Of a stretch of DNA of 64,000 nt, positions 17,089 to 25,241 are shown in pieces. The position numbers were made by a program, and so were the translations under genes. Under the pieces are notes generated by a model that did not search any database, was not told the origin of the DNA, and worked only from the letters and a program-made list of their open reading frames with translations. The stretch spans positions 3,209,001-3,273,000 of the forward strand of contig NZ_CP032674.1 of assembly GCF_021730305.1 (NCBI RefSeq), read 5' to 3'. The DNA is from Xanthobacter sp. YC-JY1 (GTDB lineage Bacteria; Pseudomonadota; Alphaproteobacteria; Rhizobiales; Xanthobacteraceae). The first letter of the stretch is position 1, and each line of letters opens with the position of its first letter.

Positions 17089-18687
17089 ATGTCATTTTCC
17101 GAGCTCGGCCTGAGCGATAAGGTTCTCGCGGCTGTCGCCGATACTGGCTACACGACCCCGACCCCCATCCAGGCCCAGGCCATCCCCCATGTTCTCGCGC
17201 GCCGGGATGTTCTCGGCCTCGCGCAGACAGGTACCGGCAAGACCGCCGCCTTCACGCTCCCCATGCTGACGCTGCTGGAGCAGGGCCGCGCCCGTGCCCG
17301 CATGCCGCGCACTCTCATCCTGGAGCCCACCCGCGAGCTCGCGGCCCAGGTGGAAGAGAATTTCACGCGCTATGGCAAGTACAGCAAGCTGAACGTCGCC
17401 CTGCTCATTGGCGGCGTTTCCTTCGGCGACCAGGACACCAAGCTCGTTCGCGGCGTGGATGTGCTGATCGCCACCCCCGGCCGCCTGCTCGACCATGTGG
17501 AGCGCGGCCGCCTGCTCCTCTCCGGCATCGAAGTGCTCGTCATCGACGAGGCCGACCGCATGCTGGACATGGGCTTCATCCCGGACATCGAGCGCATCTG
17601 CAAGCTCGTGCCCTTCACCCGCCAGACGCTGTTCTTCTCGGCCACCATGCCGCCGGAGATCCAGCGCCTCGTCTCGCAGTTCCTCTCCAGCCCCGTGCGG
17701 GTGGAAGTCTCCAAGCCCGCGTCCACCGCCACGACGGTGACGCAGGAACTGGTCGCCTCCGGCCGCGAGGACTACGAGAAGCGCGAGGTCCTGCGCGAGC
17801 TGATCCGTAGCTGCGAAAACCTGCAGAACGGCATCATCTTCTGCAATCGCAAGCGCGATGTGGCGGTCCTCCACCGCTCGCTGCAGAAGCACGGCTTCAA
17901 CGCCGTGGCCCTGCACGGCGACATGGACCAGCACGCCCGCATCAAGGCCCTGGACGAGTTCCGCAACGGCGAGGCGACCCTGCTGGTGGCCTCCGACGTG
18001 GCCGCCCGCGGCCTCGACATCCCGGCGGTGAGCCACGTCTTCAACTATGACGTGCCCCACCATTCCGAGGATTACGTCCACCGCATCGGCCGCACCGGCC
18101 GCGCCGGCCGCGCCGGTACGGCCTACACCATGGTCACGCACCTCGATGCCAAGTCCCTCTCGGCCATCGAGAAGCTCATCGGCAACCCGATCCCCTGGCA
18201 TGGCGCGCCCCTGGGCGACGCCCCGCCGGCCTCCGAGCGCCGTGGGCGCGACGATGGCCGTTTGCGCGGCAAGCGCCGCATGGACAAGGAGCCCCGCGAG
18301 GGCCGTGGTGATCGCGAAGGTCGCGGCGAGCGTGAGCCGCGCCGCGAGCGCGAGCCCCGGGCCGAAGGCGCGGAGCGTGGGGAGCGTCCCGAGCGTCAGC
18401 CGCGGGCTGAACGGGCGGAGCGTCCCGAACGCGCCGATCGTCCTGAGCGCACGGAGCGTCCCGAGCGCACCGAACGTCCCGAGCGTCAGGAGCGGGAACG
18501 CGCCGCGCGTCCGGAACGGACCGCCGAGCGTGGCGACCGCCCCGAGCGCAACCGCCGTCCCGCCCGCGAGGAGGCCGCCGAGGCGCGCCCCCCGCGCCGC
18601 GAACGTGCCCCCGCCAACGAGCCGGCGGACATGTCCCACCTCCCCGCCTTCCTTCTGCGCCCCGTGCGCGTGAAGGCGGGTGCGTGA
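17089..18687 (+). CDS. DEAD-box ATP-dependent RNA helicase, RhlE type
   Basis: A 532-residue RNA helicase acting in ribosome assembly and RNA turnover. All motifs are present: Q motif (TPTPIQAQAIP), AQTGTGKT (45-52), PTRELAAQV, TPGRLLDHV, VIDEADRMLDMGF (DEAD form), FFSATMPPEI, VASDVAARGLDIP and HRIGRTGRAGRAG. After about residue 380 comes a disordered tail of about 150 residues dominated by Arg, Glu and Pro. It includes tandem ERPERTERPER-like repeats and RGDRxGRGER-like RNA-binding stretches. The end is PADMSHLPAFLLRPVRVK, a terminus typical of alphaproteobacterial RhlE proteins. The start at 17089 matches the family N-terminus. Confidence 0.93.
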   Translation: MSFSELGLSDKVLAAVADTGYTTPTPIQAQAIPHVLARRDVLGLAQTGTGKTAAFTLPMLTLLEQGRARARMPRTLILEPTRELAAQVEENFTRYGKYSKLNVALLIGGVSFGDQDTKLVRGVDVLIATPGRLLDHVERGRLLLSGIEVLVIDEADRMLDMGFIPDIERICKLVPFTRQTLFFSATMPPEIQRLVSQFLSSPVRVEVSKPASTATTVTQELVASGREDYEKREVLRELIRSCENLQNGIIFCNRKRDVAVLHRSLQKHGFNAVALHGDMDQHARIKALDEFRNGEATLLVASDVAARGLDIPAVSHVFNYDVPHHSEDYVHRIGRTGRAGRAGTAYTMVTHLDAKSLSAIEKLIGNPIPWHGAPLGDAPPASERRGRDDGRLRGKRRMDKEPREGRGDREGRGEREPRREREPRAEGAERGERPERQPRAERAERPERADRPERTERPERTERPERQERERAARPERTAERGDRPERNRRPAREEAAEARPPRRERAPANEPADMSHLPAFLLRPVRVKAGA

Positions 18688-18755
18688 AGGCAGCCGCATG
18701 AAGGCGCGCGCCGACCTCCGGGCCGACGCGTCCTTTCAAATATTCTGATGGATCA

Positions 18756-18793
18756 GCGCGCCGCTCAGCCTTGGGCCGGCGCGCTTTTCTTTT
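18756..18793 (+). terminator. Intrinsic terminator of the helicase gene, inside the 3' end of the next gene
   Basis: An 8-bp stem (GCGCGCCG at 18756-18763 with CGGCGCGC at 18777-18784) is followed by TTTTCTTTTT. It overlaps the last codons of the converging TfoX-like gene, whose lysine codons supply the T-run on this strand. Confidence 0.8.
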
Positions 18794-19232
18794 TGGCGGT
18801 GGGCTTCTTCCCGGCCGCGCCGGCTGCCGGCTTCGCCTTCTTCGCAGACGCGCCGCCTGCCGGCTTCGCTTTGTTCGCAGACGCCCGGCCTGCCGGCCGG
18901 GCTTTGGCTTTGGCCTCATTGGCCGCATGGGCCACGAAGAGGGCGCGGCGGGCGAGGGCCGCGAGGTCGTCGGCATCGTCCAGCGCCTCTTCGGGCACGG
19001 ACCAGAAACCGCCCATGGTGCGGGTGACGCCCTTGGCCACATAGCTGAAGGGCACGGAGCCCCGCCCCTTCAGATCCTCGGCCAGCGCCGCATCGGCCTT
19101 GAGATAGAAGCTGTCGCCGGCCCACAGGGCGAACATCAGCCCGTCCGCATAGAGCCCGGCCCCGCCGAACATGCGCCGGACGGCCACCGGGCCGAAGGCG
19201 GCGAAGAGATCGGCAATCGCGTCCTCGTCCAT
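18765..19232 (-). CDS. TfoX N-terminal-domain protein with lysine-rich tail
   Basis: A 155-residue protein. The first 100 residues match the TfoX/Sxy N-terminal domain (RRMFGGAGLYADGLMFALW, FYLKADA, PFSYVAKG, MGGFWSVPEEALDD). The C-terminal TfoX domain is absent, as in many alphaproteobacterial versions. The last 50 residues are a low-complexity Ala/Lys/Gly tail with two copies of KAKPAGGASAKKAKPAA-like sequence, typical of DNA- or RNA-contacting disordered tails. A role in competence should not be assumed. It converges on the helicase gene, whose terminator overlaps its 3' end. Confidence 0.82.
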   Translation of the reverse strand: MDEDAIADLFAAFGPVAVRRMFGGAGLYADGLMFALWAGDSFYLKADAALAEDLKGRGSVPFSYVAKGVTRTMGGFWSVPEEALDDADDLAALARRALFVAHAANEAKAKARPAGRASANKAKPAGGASAKKAKPAAGAAGKKPTAKKKSAPAQG

Positions 19233-19261
19233 TCCCCCCTCCCCGCTCGCGCGTGGCCTTC

Positions 19262-19325
19262 CCCGCTCAGGCGCCGCGTGGGCTCTTGTTCCACCTCGCT
19301 CAAGCGCCGCGCGGCTTGAGCGCGC
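19262..19325. repeat. Dispersed paired repeat, locus A
   Basis: On the minus strand, two units similar to GCGCGGCGCTTGAGCG and ACGCGGCGCCTGAGCG lie about 35 nt apart, directly after the ATP12 stop. CGCTCAAG and CTTGAGCG form an 8-bp stem. The same paired arrangement occurs at 26421-26495. It occupies the ATP12-TfoX spacer; its role is unknown. Confidence 0.6.
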
Positions 19326-19328
19326 GGA

Positions 19329-20102
19329 TCAGCCCACCAGCGCCAGCACCTGCGCGGCCGCGTCCATCTCGGTGCGGCGGGCGGCGCGGCGGGCGGTGGC
19401 GAGTTCGTCCTCGCCCCACTGCTCGCGGTTGAAATCCTCGTCCACATGGGCCGCCGTCCACGCCGCGTCGGCGGAGAGCGCCCCCTCGGCCACGGCCAGG
19501 GCGAGGAGGGCGGAGCCGGTCAGCGTCGTCATGGAATGCACGGCGGCGAGGCGCAGCGGATCGGCCGGCACCCGCGCCCGCACCTTCGCCAGCGACTCTT
19601 CCGGCTGCGCCACATGGGTGATGCCCTCGGCGAGATAGAAGCGCGCGCCGTGGGTGGCCTTCATCCAGTCCAGCACCGCATCCCAGTGCTTCGCCTGCCG
19701 GTCCAGCAGCTTCTGCGGACCGTCGGCGCGGTAGAAAAGCATGTCGGTGCCGGCATAGTTCACCACCTCGTCCGCCACCGCCTGCGCCTCCGGCGCCACC
19801 CGGTCGAGGGCGACGTTGACGAGGCGGGTCAGCGGCATGGTGAATGGGTCGATCTCGGTCTGCTGGGCCGCCCATTCGGCGGCCATGGCTTCGGCCAGCG
19901 CGCGGGTCGGCGCCTTGAGCAGGCCGCGCGCGGGGGTGCGGACGGGGCGGCCGTCGAGGAGGATGGTGAAGCCGCCCTCCCCCTCGCCCACGCTGACGTC
20001 CTTATAGAAGCGCTTGGGCAGAGGCGCCCGCTGGGCGGCGCGGGCGCGGGCGACGGGATCGCCCGGATCGCCGCTCTCCACATCTTCCAGGAACTCACGC
20101 AT
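19329..20102 (-). CDS. ATP12-family F1-ATPase assembly chaperone
   Basis: A 257-residue protein of the ATP12 family, found in mitochondria and alphaproteobacteria, where it helps alpha subunits assemble into F1-ATPase. Family landmarks are KRFYKDVSVGEGEGGFTILLDGRPVRTPA, LAEAMAAEWAAQ, DPFTMPLTRLVNVALDRV, YAGTDMLFYRADGP and a C-terminal helical half with DEDFNREQWGED. The length is normal. It is the last gene of a minus-strand run with the HAD phosphatase 12 nt upstream, a pairing common in Rhizobiales. Identity is secure; the bacterial function is inferred from the mitochondrial counterpart. Confidence 0.93.
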   Translation of the reverse strand: MREFLEDVESGDPGDPVARARAAQRAPLPKRFYKDVSVGEGEGGFTILLDGRPVRTPARGLLKAPTRALAEAMAAEWAAQQTEIDPFTMPLTRLVNVALDRVAPEAQAVADEVVNYAGTDMLFYRADGPQKLLDRQAKHWDAVLDWMKATHGARFYLAEGITHVAQPEESLAKVRARVPADPLRLAAVHSMTTLTGSALLALAVAEGALSADAAWTAAHVDEDFNREQWGEDELATARRAARRTEMDAAAQVLALVG

Positions 20103-20114
20103 CTCAAGCTTTCC

Positions 20115-20834
20115 TCAGATCACGACGCGGCGGCGGGCCAGAAGCTCGGCGATGGCCTCGGGCACCTCGCGGAAGTGCTGGACGATCCGATCCGCGCCCG
20201 CCCGCTCCAGCGCCGGAACCTCATGATAACCCCAGGCGACGCCGAGCGCCGAGGCCCCGGCCTGCAGGGCCATGGAGATGTCATAGGTGGTATCGCCGAT
20301 CACCACCGTATCCTCCGGCCGTGCGCCGATCTCCCCCATGGCCTGGAACACCATGGCCGGATGGGGCTTGGAGGGCGCGTCGTCGGCAGTCTGGATGGTG
20401 GAGAACCAGCCCTCCATGCCCTGCACGGACAGGATGCGGTTCACGCCCCGCCGCGACTTGCCGGTGACGATGCCGAGCACCACGTCCTCGCGCTGGCGCA
20501 GCCCCTCCAGCACCTCGCGGGCGCCGTCGAACATGGGCTCGGGGGCGTCCGCATTCAGCAGGCGGTTGAAGGCGACCTTGTAGGCATCGACCATCGCCTC
20601 GATGGGATAGGACGCATCCCCCTGCGACAGCACCGCGAAGGCCTGCGGCAAAGAGAGGCCCACCAGCGAGAGCAGCTTCTCCCGGTCCGGCACGGGCACG
20701 CCGTGGGCGGCGTGCACATCGTGCATGGCGGAGACGATGAGGTGCTGGCTGTCCACCAGCGTGCCGTCGCAATCGAACAGCACCAGCTTGAGGCCGGCGG
20801 AGGAGGAAGGTTCGGCGTCGGCTGCTGCGCTCAT
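20115..20834 (-). CDS. HAD-superfamily phosphatase (phosphoglycolate-phosphatase-like)
   Basis: A 239-residue HAD subfamily IA hydrolase. Motif I is LFDCDGTLVDS (nucleophile Asp21, acid Asp23), motif II is GIVTGKS, the motif III lysine is in SKPHPAM, and motif IV is DTVVIGDTTYDISMA. The four-helix cap between residues 35 and 100 fits phosphoglycolate phosphatase-like enzymes, but the substrate cannot be fixed from sequence. Its start overlaps the end of the zinc-ribbon gene by 4 nt (ATGA), so the two are translationally coupled. ATP12 follows 12 nt downstream. Confidence 0.9.
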   Translation of the reverse strand: MSAAADAEPSSSAGLKLVLFDCDGTLVDSQHLIVSAMHDVHAAHGVPVPDREKLLSLVGLSLPQAFAVLSQGDASYPIEAMVDAYKVAFNRLLNADAPEPMFDGAREVLEGLRQREDVVLGIVTGKSRRGVNRILSVQGMEGWFSTIQTADDAPSKPHPAMVFQAMGEIGARPEDTVVIGDTTYDISMALQAGASALGVAWGYHEVPALERAGADRIVQHFREVPEAIAELLARRRVVI

Positions 20835-21508
20835 TTCTGCGTCATCTGCTGGGTCGCGATATCATAGGTCCATGTGGTGCCGGAGGGATCGACGAACAAC
20901 ACCTGCCGGAAGCCGCGCTGCTCGCACTGCTTGGGGAAGGGGCCGGCGACGATCAGCTCGGCCGCCGTCTTGGCCGGGAAGTTGAACTTGATGGTGAGCA
21001 GCGTCGCGTCGTCGCCGCCCGCGGTCACCGTCAGGTCGAGGCCGTTCTGGGCGAAGCTGTCCTGCTTGCTCTTGGCGAAGGCCCGGCGCGCGGCGGCGTC
21101 CGCGGCCGGTGCCGAGGCGGCGCCGTTCACCGTGGGCAGCGGCAGCGAAGCGTCCTGCGCCGGCGCGCCGGCGGGCGGTGTCGCCGGGGTCGGCGCGGCG
21201 GCCTGTGCCGGAGGCGGGGCGGGAGCGGGCGCCGGCTGGGCAGGCGCTACCTGTTGCGGGGCCGGAGCCGCCGGGGCCGGTGCTGTCGCCTGAGCTTGCG
21301 GCTGGGCGTCGGGCGTCTCTCCCGGCTCGGCCGACATGACCCACCAGACGAGGCCGCCCGAGATCAGCGCCACCACGGTGCCGCCGAGGCCCACGAGGAA
21401 CGGCATCACATAGCTCGTATGGAGCTTGCGGCCGCAGAAGGGGCAATGGGCCTCCTCGGGATAGACCTGCGCCCCGCAGCCGGGACAGAAGTCGGGCCTC
21501 GGGTTCAT
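20831..21508 (-). CDS. Zinc-ribbon membrane-anchored protein, hypothetical
   Basis: A 225-residue protein. Four cysteines in FCPGCGAQ and HCPFCGRK (residues 8-27) form a zinc ribbon. One transmembrane helix follows (about residues 35-57, FLVGLGGTVVALISGGLVWWV), then a 75-residue Pro/Ala/Gln linker and a C-terminal domain of about 85 residues with KFNFPAKTAAELIVAGPF and a final TYDIATQQMTQK. The ribbon would be cytoplasmic and the C-terminal domain periplasmic. The start at 21508 is set by the near-perfect ribosome site GGAGGTGAT. It ends inside the HAD gene (4-nt overlap). I do not recognise the C-terminal domain. Confidence 0.8.
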   Translation of the reverse strand: MNPRPDFCPGCGAQVYPEEAHCPFCGRKLHTSYVMPFLVGLGGTVVALISGGLVWWVMSAEPGETPDAQPQAQATAPAPAAPAPQQVAPAQPAPAPAPPPAQAAAPTPATPPAGAPAQDASLPLPTVNGAASAPAADAAARRAFAKSKQDSFAQNGLDLTVTAGGDDATLLTIKFNFPAKTAAELIVAGPFPKQCEQRGFRQVLFVDPSGTTWTYDIATQQMTQK

Positions 21509-21701
21509 CGCAATCACCTCCGCACGCTCGGCCCGGCAAGTCCCGGTCACCGTGGTCCCGGTCGCCGTAGCTCCGGTCCGCCCTGGCTGCGCCACGCTGG
21601 CGGCGTCACCCCGGCCGGTCCAGCACCTTGATCGATCGATGTGGCCCTGTGCCCGCGGCGCGCCGCGAATCGCAAGGCCTCCCCCGTCACCACGAATGCA
21701 C

Positions 21702-21735
21702 GACGGGGCGGAGGAACAGAAGCCCCCGCCCCGTC
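21702..21735. terminator. GC hairpin after the TRAP operon (possible terminator)
   Basis: A perfect 10-bp inverted repeat (GACGGGGCGG at 21702-21711 with CCGCCCCGTC at 21726-21735) has a 14-nt loop. It lies downstream of the TRAP genes on the minus strand but has no T-run, so a terminator role is uncertain. The rest of the 280-nt spacer 21509-21788 shows no gene. Confidence 0.4.
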
Positions 21736-21788
21736 ATGTCCATTCCGAATGCGCCCTTAGGAGGGCAAGGCCGGCCCGCCGGCGCCCG

Positions 21789-23741
21789 CTATTTCCCGAA
21801 GCCGAGGTCGAGGGGCGGCGGTGACGTTGCGTCGAGGCCGGGGGTGAGGTTCTCGAACTGCTGCTGGATCTGCTGCTGGTCGAGCTGGATGCCGCCGCTC
21901 TTGTAGTGGGTCACCATGCCCGGGAAGAGGATGATGAGCGCCACCATCACGAGCTGGATGCACACGAACGGCACCGCGCCCCAGTAGATCTGCCCGGTGG
22001 TGACCGGCTGCATCATCTTGCCCGTCACCCGGTCCACATAGGGCACCTTCGCCGCCACCGAGCGCAGGAAGAACAAAGCGAAGCCGAAGGGCGGATGCAT
22101 GAACGAGGTCTGCATGTTCACCGCCAGCATCACGCCGAACCAGATGAGGTCGATGCCGAGCTTGTCGGCGGCGGGCCCCAGCAGCGGGATGATGATGAAG
22201 GCCAGCTCGAAATAATCGAGGAAGAAGGCCAGCACGAAGACCAGCGCGTTCACCGCGATGAGGAAGCCGGTCTGGCCGCCGGGCAGCGACACCAGCAGTT
22301 CCTCTACCCACTTGTGCCCGTCCACCCCGTAGAAGGTGAGCGAGAACACGCGCGCGCCGAGCAGGATGAACAGCACGAAGGCGGAGAGCTTGGCGGTGGA
22401 ATAGGTCGCCTGCCGCAGCAGGTCGAACTTCAGCCGGCCGCGGGCGAAGGCGAGGATGACCGCGCCAAGCGAGCCCATGGCGCCGCCCTCGGTCGGCGTC
22501 GCGACGCCGATGAAGATGGTGCCGAGCACGAGGAAGATGAGCGCCAGCGGCGGCACCATCACGAACACCACCTGCTCGGCGAGCTTGGACAGCAGCTTCA
22601 GCCGGAACACGCGGTTGATGACGGCCACCACGAAGGCGATGCCCACGGTGGCCGACATGGTGAGCACCACATAGTCGGCGCCGAACTTCACATGGCTCAT
22701 CTCCATCAGCTCGATGGCGCCGGCGATGGACAAGGCGAGAGCGATGAAGAGCGAGGGCGTCAGCAGCTTCGCCGTGCCCGACATGATGAAGAACAACACC
22801 ACGAATGAAACGATGCCCCACACCGCCATGTTGGCGACGCCGGGAAGCGCGCCCGCCGTCAGGCCCGGCAGGGAGCCCCGGGCGATCAGGAAGGCGAAGC
22901 CCGCCGCAGCCACCGCGCCCATGATGCGCGAGGGCAGCGTCCTCTGGTCCGGATCGCGCAGGGTCTGCGCCTCCAGCGGCAGGCCGGGCGCCGCGCTCGG
23001 GAAGATCGAGGACACGATGAAGATATAGAGCGCGTAGAGGCTGGCGAGCAGCAAACCGGGCACGAACGCGCCCTCATACATGTCGCCCACCGAGCGGTTC
23101 AGCTGGTCGGCCATGACGATGAGCACGAGGGAGGGCGGGATGATCTGCGCCAGCGTGCCCGACGCCGCGATGACGCCCGAGGCGACGCGCCGGTCGTAGC
23201 CGTAGCGCAGCATGATGGGCAGCGAGATGAGGCCCATGGAGATGACCGAGGCGGCCACCACGCCGGTGGTCGCGGCGAGCAGCGCGCCGACGAAGATCAC
23301 CGCATAGGCGAGGCCGCCACGGATGGAGCCGAACACCTGCCCGATGGTGTCGAGCAGGTCTTCCGCCATGCCGGAGCGCTCGAGGACGAGGCCCATGAAG
23401 GTGAAGAAGGGCACCGCGAGGAGCACTTCGTTATTCATGGTGCCGTAGACGCGCTCGGGCAGCGCCTGCAGGAACTTGGGCTCGAACAGGCCGAGATAGA
23501 TGCCGATGAGGCCGAAGATCAGGCCGTTGGCCGCCAGCGAGAAGGCCACCGGGTAGCCGAGCAGCAGGAACAGCACCAGCGCGCCGAACATGATCGGCGC
23601 CATGTTGTGGATGAACCAGCCGCGGAAGCCCGGCTCCGCCGCCATCGCCACGTCGGGCAGCGCGATGAGCAGGACGGCGAGGAGCGCGACGGCGAGCGCG
23701 GCGAGCGGGCGACGCTTCAGGAGCGTACGGACGAAGGACAT
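21789..23741 (-). CDS. TRAP transporter large permease subunit (DctM type)
   Basis: A 650-residue multi-helix permease of the tripartite ATP-independent periplasmic (TRAP) class, which imports organic acids with Na+. Typical DctM segments are LLGYPVAFSLAANGLIFG, AVPFFTFMGLVLERSGMAEDLLD, GGLAYAVIFVGALLAATTGVVAASVISMG, ASGTLAQIIPPSLVLIV and VATPTEGGAMGSLGA. It is longer than the usual 430 residues because of a central hydrophobic insertion (about residues 235-390). The charged C-terminal tail is rich in Gln. The start at 23741 follows AGGAGCG. It lies 10 nt after the DctQ gene. No solute-binding (DctP) gene is present next to it. Confidence 0.92.
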   Translation of the reverse strand: MSFVRTLLKRRPLAALAVALLAVLLIALPDVAMAAEPGFRGWFIHNMAPIMFGALVLFLLLGYPVAFSLAANGLIFGLIGIYLGLFEPKFLQALPERVYGTMNNEVLLAVPFFTFMGLVLERSGMAEDLLDTIGQVFGSIRGGLAYAVIFVGALLAATTGVVAASVISMGLISLPIMLRYGYDRRVASGVIAASGTLAQIIPPSLVLIVMADQLNRSVGDMYEGAFVPGLLLASLYALYIFIVSSIFPSAAPGLPLEAQTLRDPDQRTLPSRIMGAVAAAGFAFLIARGSLPGLTAGALPGVANMAVWGIVSFVVLFFIMSGTAKLLTPSLFIALALSIAGAIELMEMSHVKFGADYVVLTMSATVGIAFVVAVINRVFRLKLLSKLAEQVVFVMVPPLALIFLVLGTIFIGVATPTEGGAMGSLGAVILAFARGRLKFDLLRQATYSTAKLSAFVLFILLGARVFSLTFYGVDGHKWVEELLVSLPGGQTGFLIAVNALVFVLAFFLDYFELAFIIIPLLGPAADKLGIDLIWFGVMLAVNMQTSFMHPPFGFALFFLRSVAAKVPYVDRVTGKMMQPVTTGQIYWGAVPFVCIQLVMVALIILFPGMVTHYKSGGIQLDQQQIQQQFENLTPGLDATSPPPLDLGFGK

Positions 23742-23751
23742 GAACGCGCTC

Positions 23752-24375
23752 CTACTTCTTGGCCGCAGGGGCGACGGACGCGCCATCGGGAAGTTCCGCA
23801 TCGGCCAGCAGGCGCTCGGCCTCGGCCGCAAGGGCCGCATGGCTGCCGCCCGCGCCCTCGTGGGGGTCCTCCATCTTCCCGGTGAAGATGGCGATGCGCT
23901 TGATGAGCTCGGAGATGCCCTGCAGCGTCAGGAAGAAGAAGCCCACCGGCACCAGCAGCTTCGCCGGCCACTGCGGCAGGCCGCCAGCATTCAGCGACTG
24001 CTCGTTGATCTCGAAGGAGGCCAGGAAGAAGGGCCACGAGGTCCACAGCAGCAGGATGGAGAAGGGCAGAAGGAAGAAGAGGTGGCCGAAGATGTCGATG
24101 CCATCGCGGGTGCGCTTGGGCAGCCGGGAATTCACGATGTCGATGCGGATGTGCTCGTTATCGATGAGGGTCCAGGACGCGCACAGCAGGAACACCGCGG
24201 CGAACAGCACCCATTGCAGCTCCAGCCACGAATTGGAGCTCATGTCGAACAGCTTGCGGATGATCGCATTGAGCGCCGACACAAGGATGGAGACGAGGAT
24301 CAGCCACGCCGCGGCCTTGCCGATGCGGGTGTTGACGGCATCGATCCCCCGCGAGAGGGCGAGAAGGGCTGTCAT
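23752..24375 (-). CDS. TRAP transporter small permease subunit (DctQ type)
   Basis: A 207-residue protein with four membrane helices, the DctQ partner of the following large subunit. Landmarks are WLILVSILVSALNAIIRKLF, the signature WLELQWVLFAAVFLLCASWTL, NEHIRIDI (typical EHVRVDI-like motif), and a last helix before GISELIKRIAIF. The polar C-terminal tail is Ala/Glu-rich. ATG 24375 is preferred over ATG 24384 because GAGGGA sits at the right distance only for the former. The 167-nt spacer before it (24376-24542) shows no binding-protein gene, so the periplasmic receptor must be encoded elsewhere. Confidence 0.9.
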   Translation of the reverse strand: MTALLALSRGIDAVNTRIGKAAAWLILVSILVSALNAIIRKLFDMSSNSWLELQWVLFAAVFLLCASWTLIDNEHIRIDIVNSRLPKRTRDGIDIFGHLFFLLPFSILLLWTSWPFFLASFEINEQSLNAGGLPQWPAKLLVPVGFFFLTLQGISELIKRIAIFTGKMEDPHEGAGGSHAALAAEAERLLADAELPDGASVAPAAKK

Positions 24376-24542
24376 TGGGATCATTTCCCTCGGGCTCGGC
24401 CGGAGATGGCTCCGGACTGCTTCTTCTTTGGCCTTCAGGCCTTGGCGCGCACCATAGGGGAAGATGCTGTGACTTCAAGCCGGAGGCGGTTACCAGACTG
24501 CCGAATGCGGCAGGGGTCAGACCAAAGTCGAAGACGCCGGCT

Positions 24543-25241
24543 TCAGCGCGGCGCGGGCGCGTCCGGCCAGGGCGGCGGACCGGGCAGACTCTGCCCTTGG
24601 GTGAAGCGGGCGGCGGCCCGGTCCCATTCCAGCACCCGGCCGGTTCCCGCGACCGGGCTGGGCGCCACGCACCACACCGCAAGGTCCGTGCCCTGGCGTG
24701 GCAGCAGCGTGATGGCCCGGCCGAGGCCCTCGAACGCCGCCGTGCTCTCCTCCACCTCCTGCGGCTCGGTGCGGCACAGGCTTTCATCCTGCGGCGGCAT
24801 CACCTTGTCGGTGACCAGATTCCACCGCCCGGATGCGTGGGAATAGAAACGCACCCGCCCGCCGAGCGGCACACCACCGCGCAGCGCGCGTTCGCTGAGG
24901 CCGAGCAGCGGAAATCCCTCCCGGTCGAACCACACGGCGGCTTCCGTGACGAAGTGCGCCGCCCCGTCCCCGTCGCCCCGGTCGTCGATGCGCAGATAAC
25001 CGTGCGGGACATCGAGGGTCAGCGTCACCCGCGCCCGCGGCCCGTAGAGGCGGCCGCCCGAGGCTGTGGCGCTGGCGGCCTCCCCCCGGATCTCGTAGTC
25101 GGGAAAGCCGGTCGCCTGGGCGATCTGGAGATCGCGGAACCAGTAGAGCACGCCCTCCCGCTCGGCCCCGGCACCGCCCGCCGCCGCCGGCGCGACGGCC
25201 AGAGCCGCCGCAGCAAGGCACAGCAGGGCGGCGCGCCTCAT
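24543..25241 (-). CDS. Secreted hypothetical protein
   Basis: A 232-residue protein with a Sec signal peptide (MRRAALLCLAAAALAVAPAAAGG). The mature part looks like a beta-rich soluble domain. A WFRDLQIAQATGFPDYEIRG segment is followed by alternating hydrophobic strands (RVTLTLDV, GYLRIDDR, VWFDREGFPLLG), and two Cys lie far apart (SLCRTEP, VWCVAP). The C-terminus is Pro-rich. I do not recognise the family. Its start overlaps the end of the pseudouridine synthase gene by 4 nt (ATGA), so they are coupled although the functions look unrelated. A periplasmic location is inferred. Confidence 0.75.
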   Translation of the reverse strand: MRRAALLCLAAAALAVAPAAAGGAGAEREGVLYWFRDLQIAQATGFPDYEIRGEAASATASGGRLYGPRARVTLTLDVPHGYLRIDDRGDGDGAAHFVTEAAVWFDREGFPLLGLSERALRGGVPLGGRVRFYSHASGRWNLVTDKVMPPQDESLCRTEPQEVEESTAAFEGLGRAITLLPRQGTDLAVWCVAPSPVAGTGRVLEWDRAAARFTQGQSLPGPPPWPDAPAPR

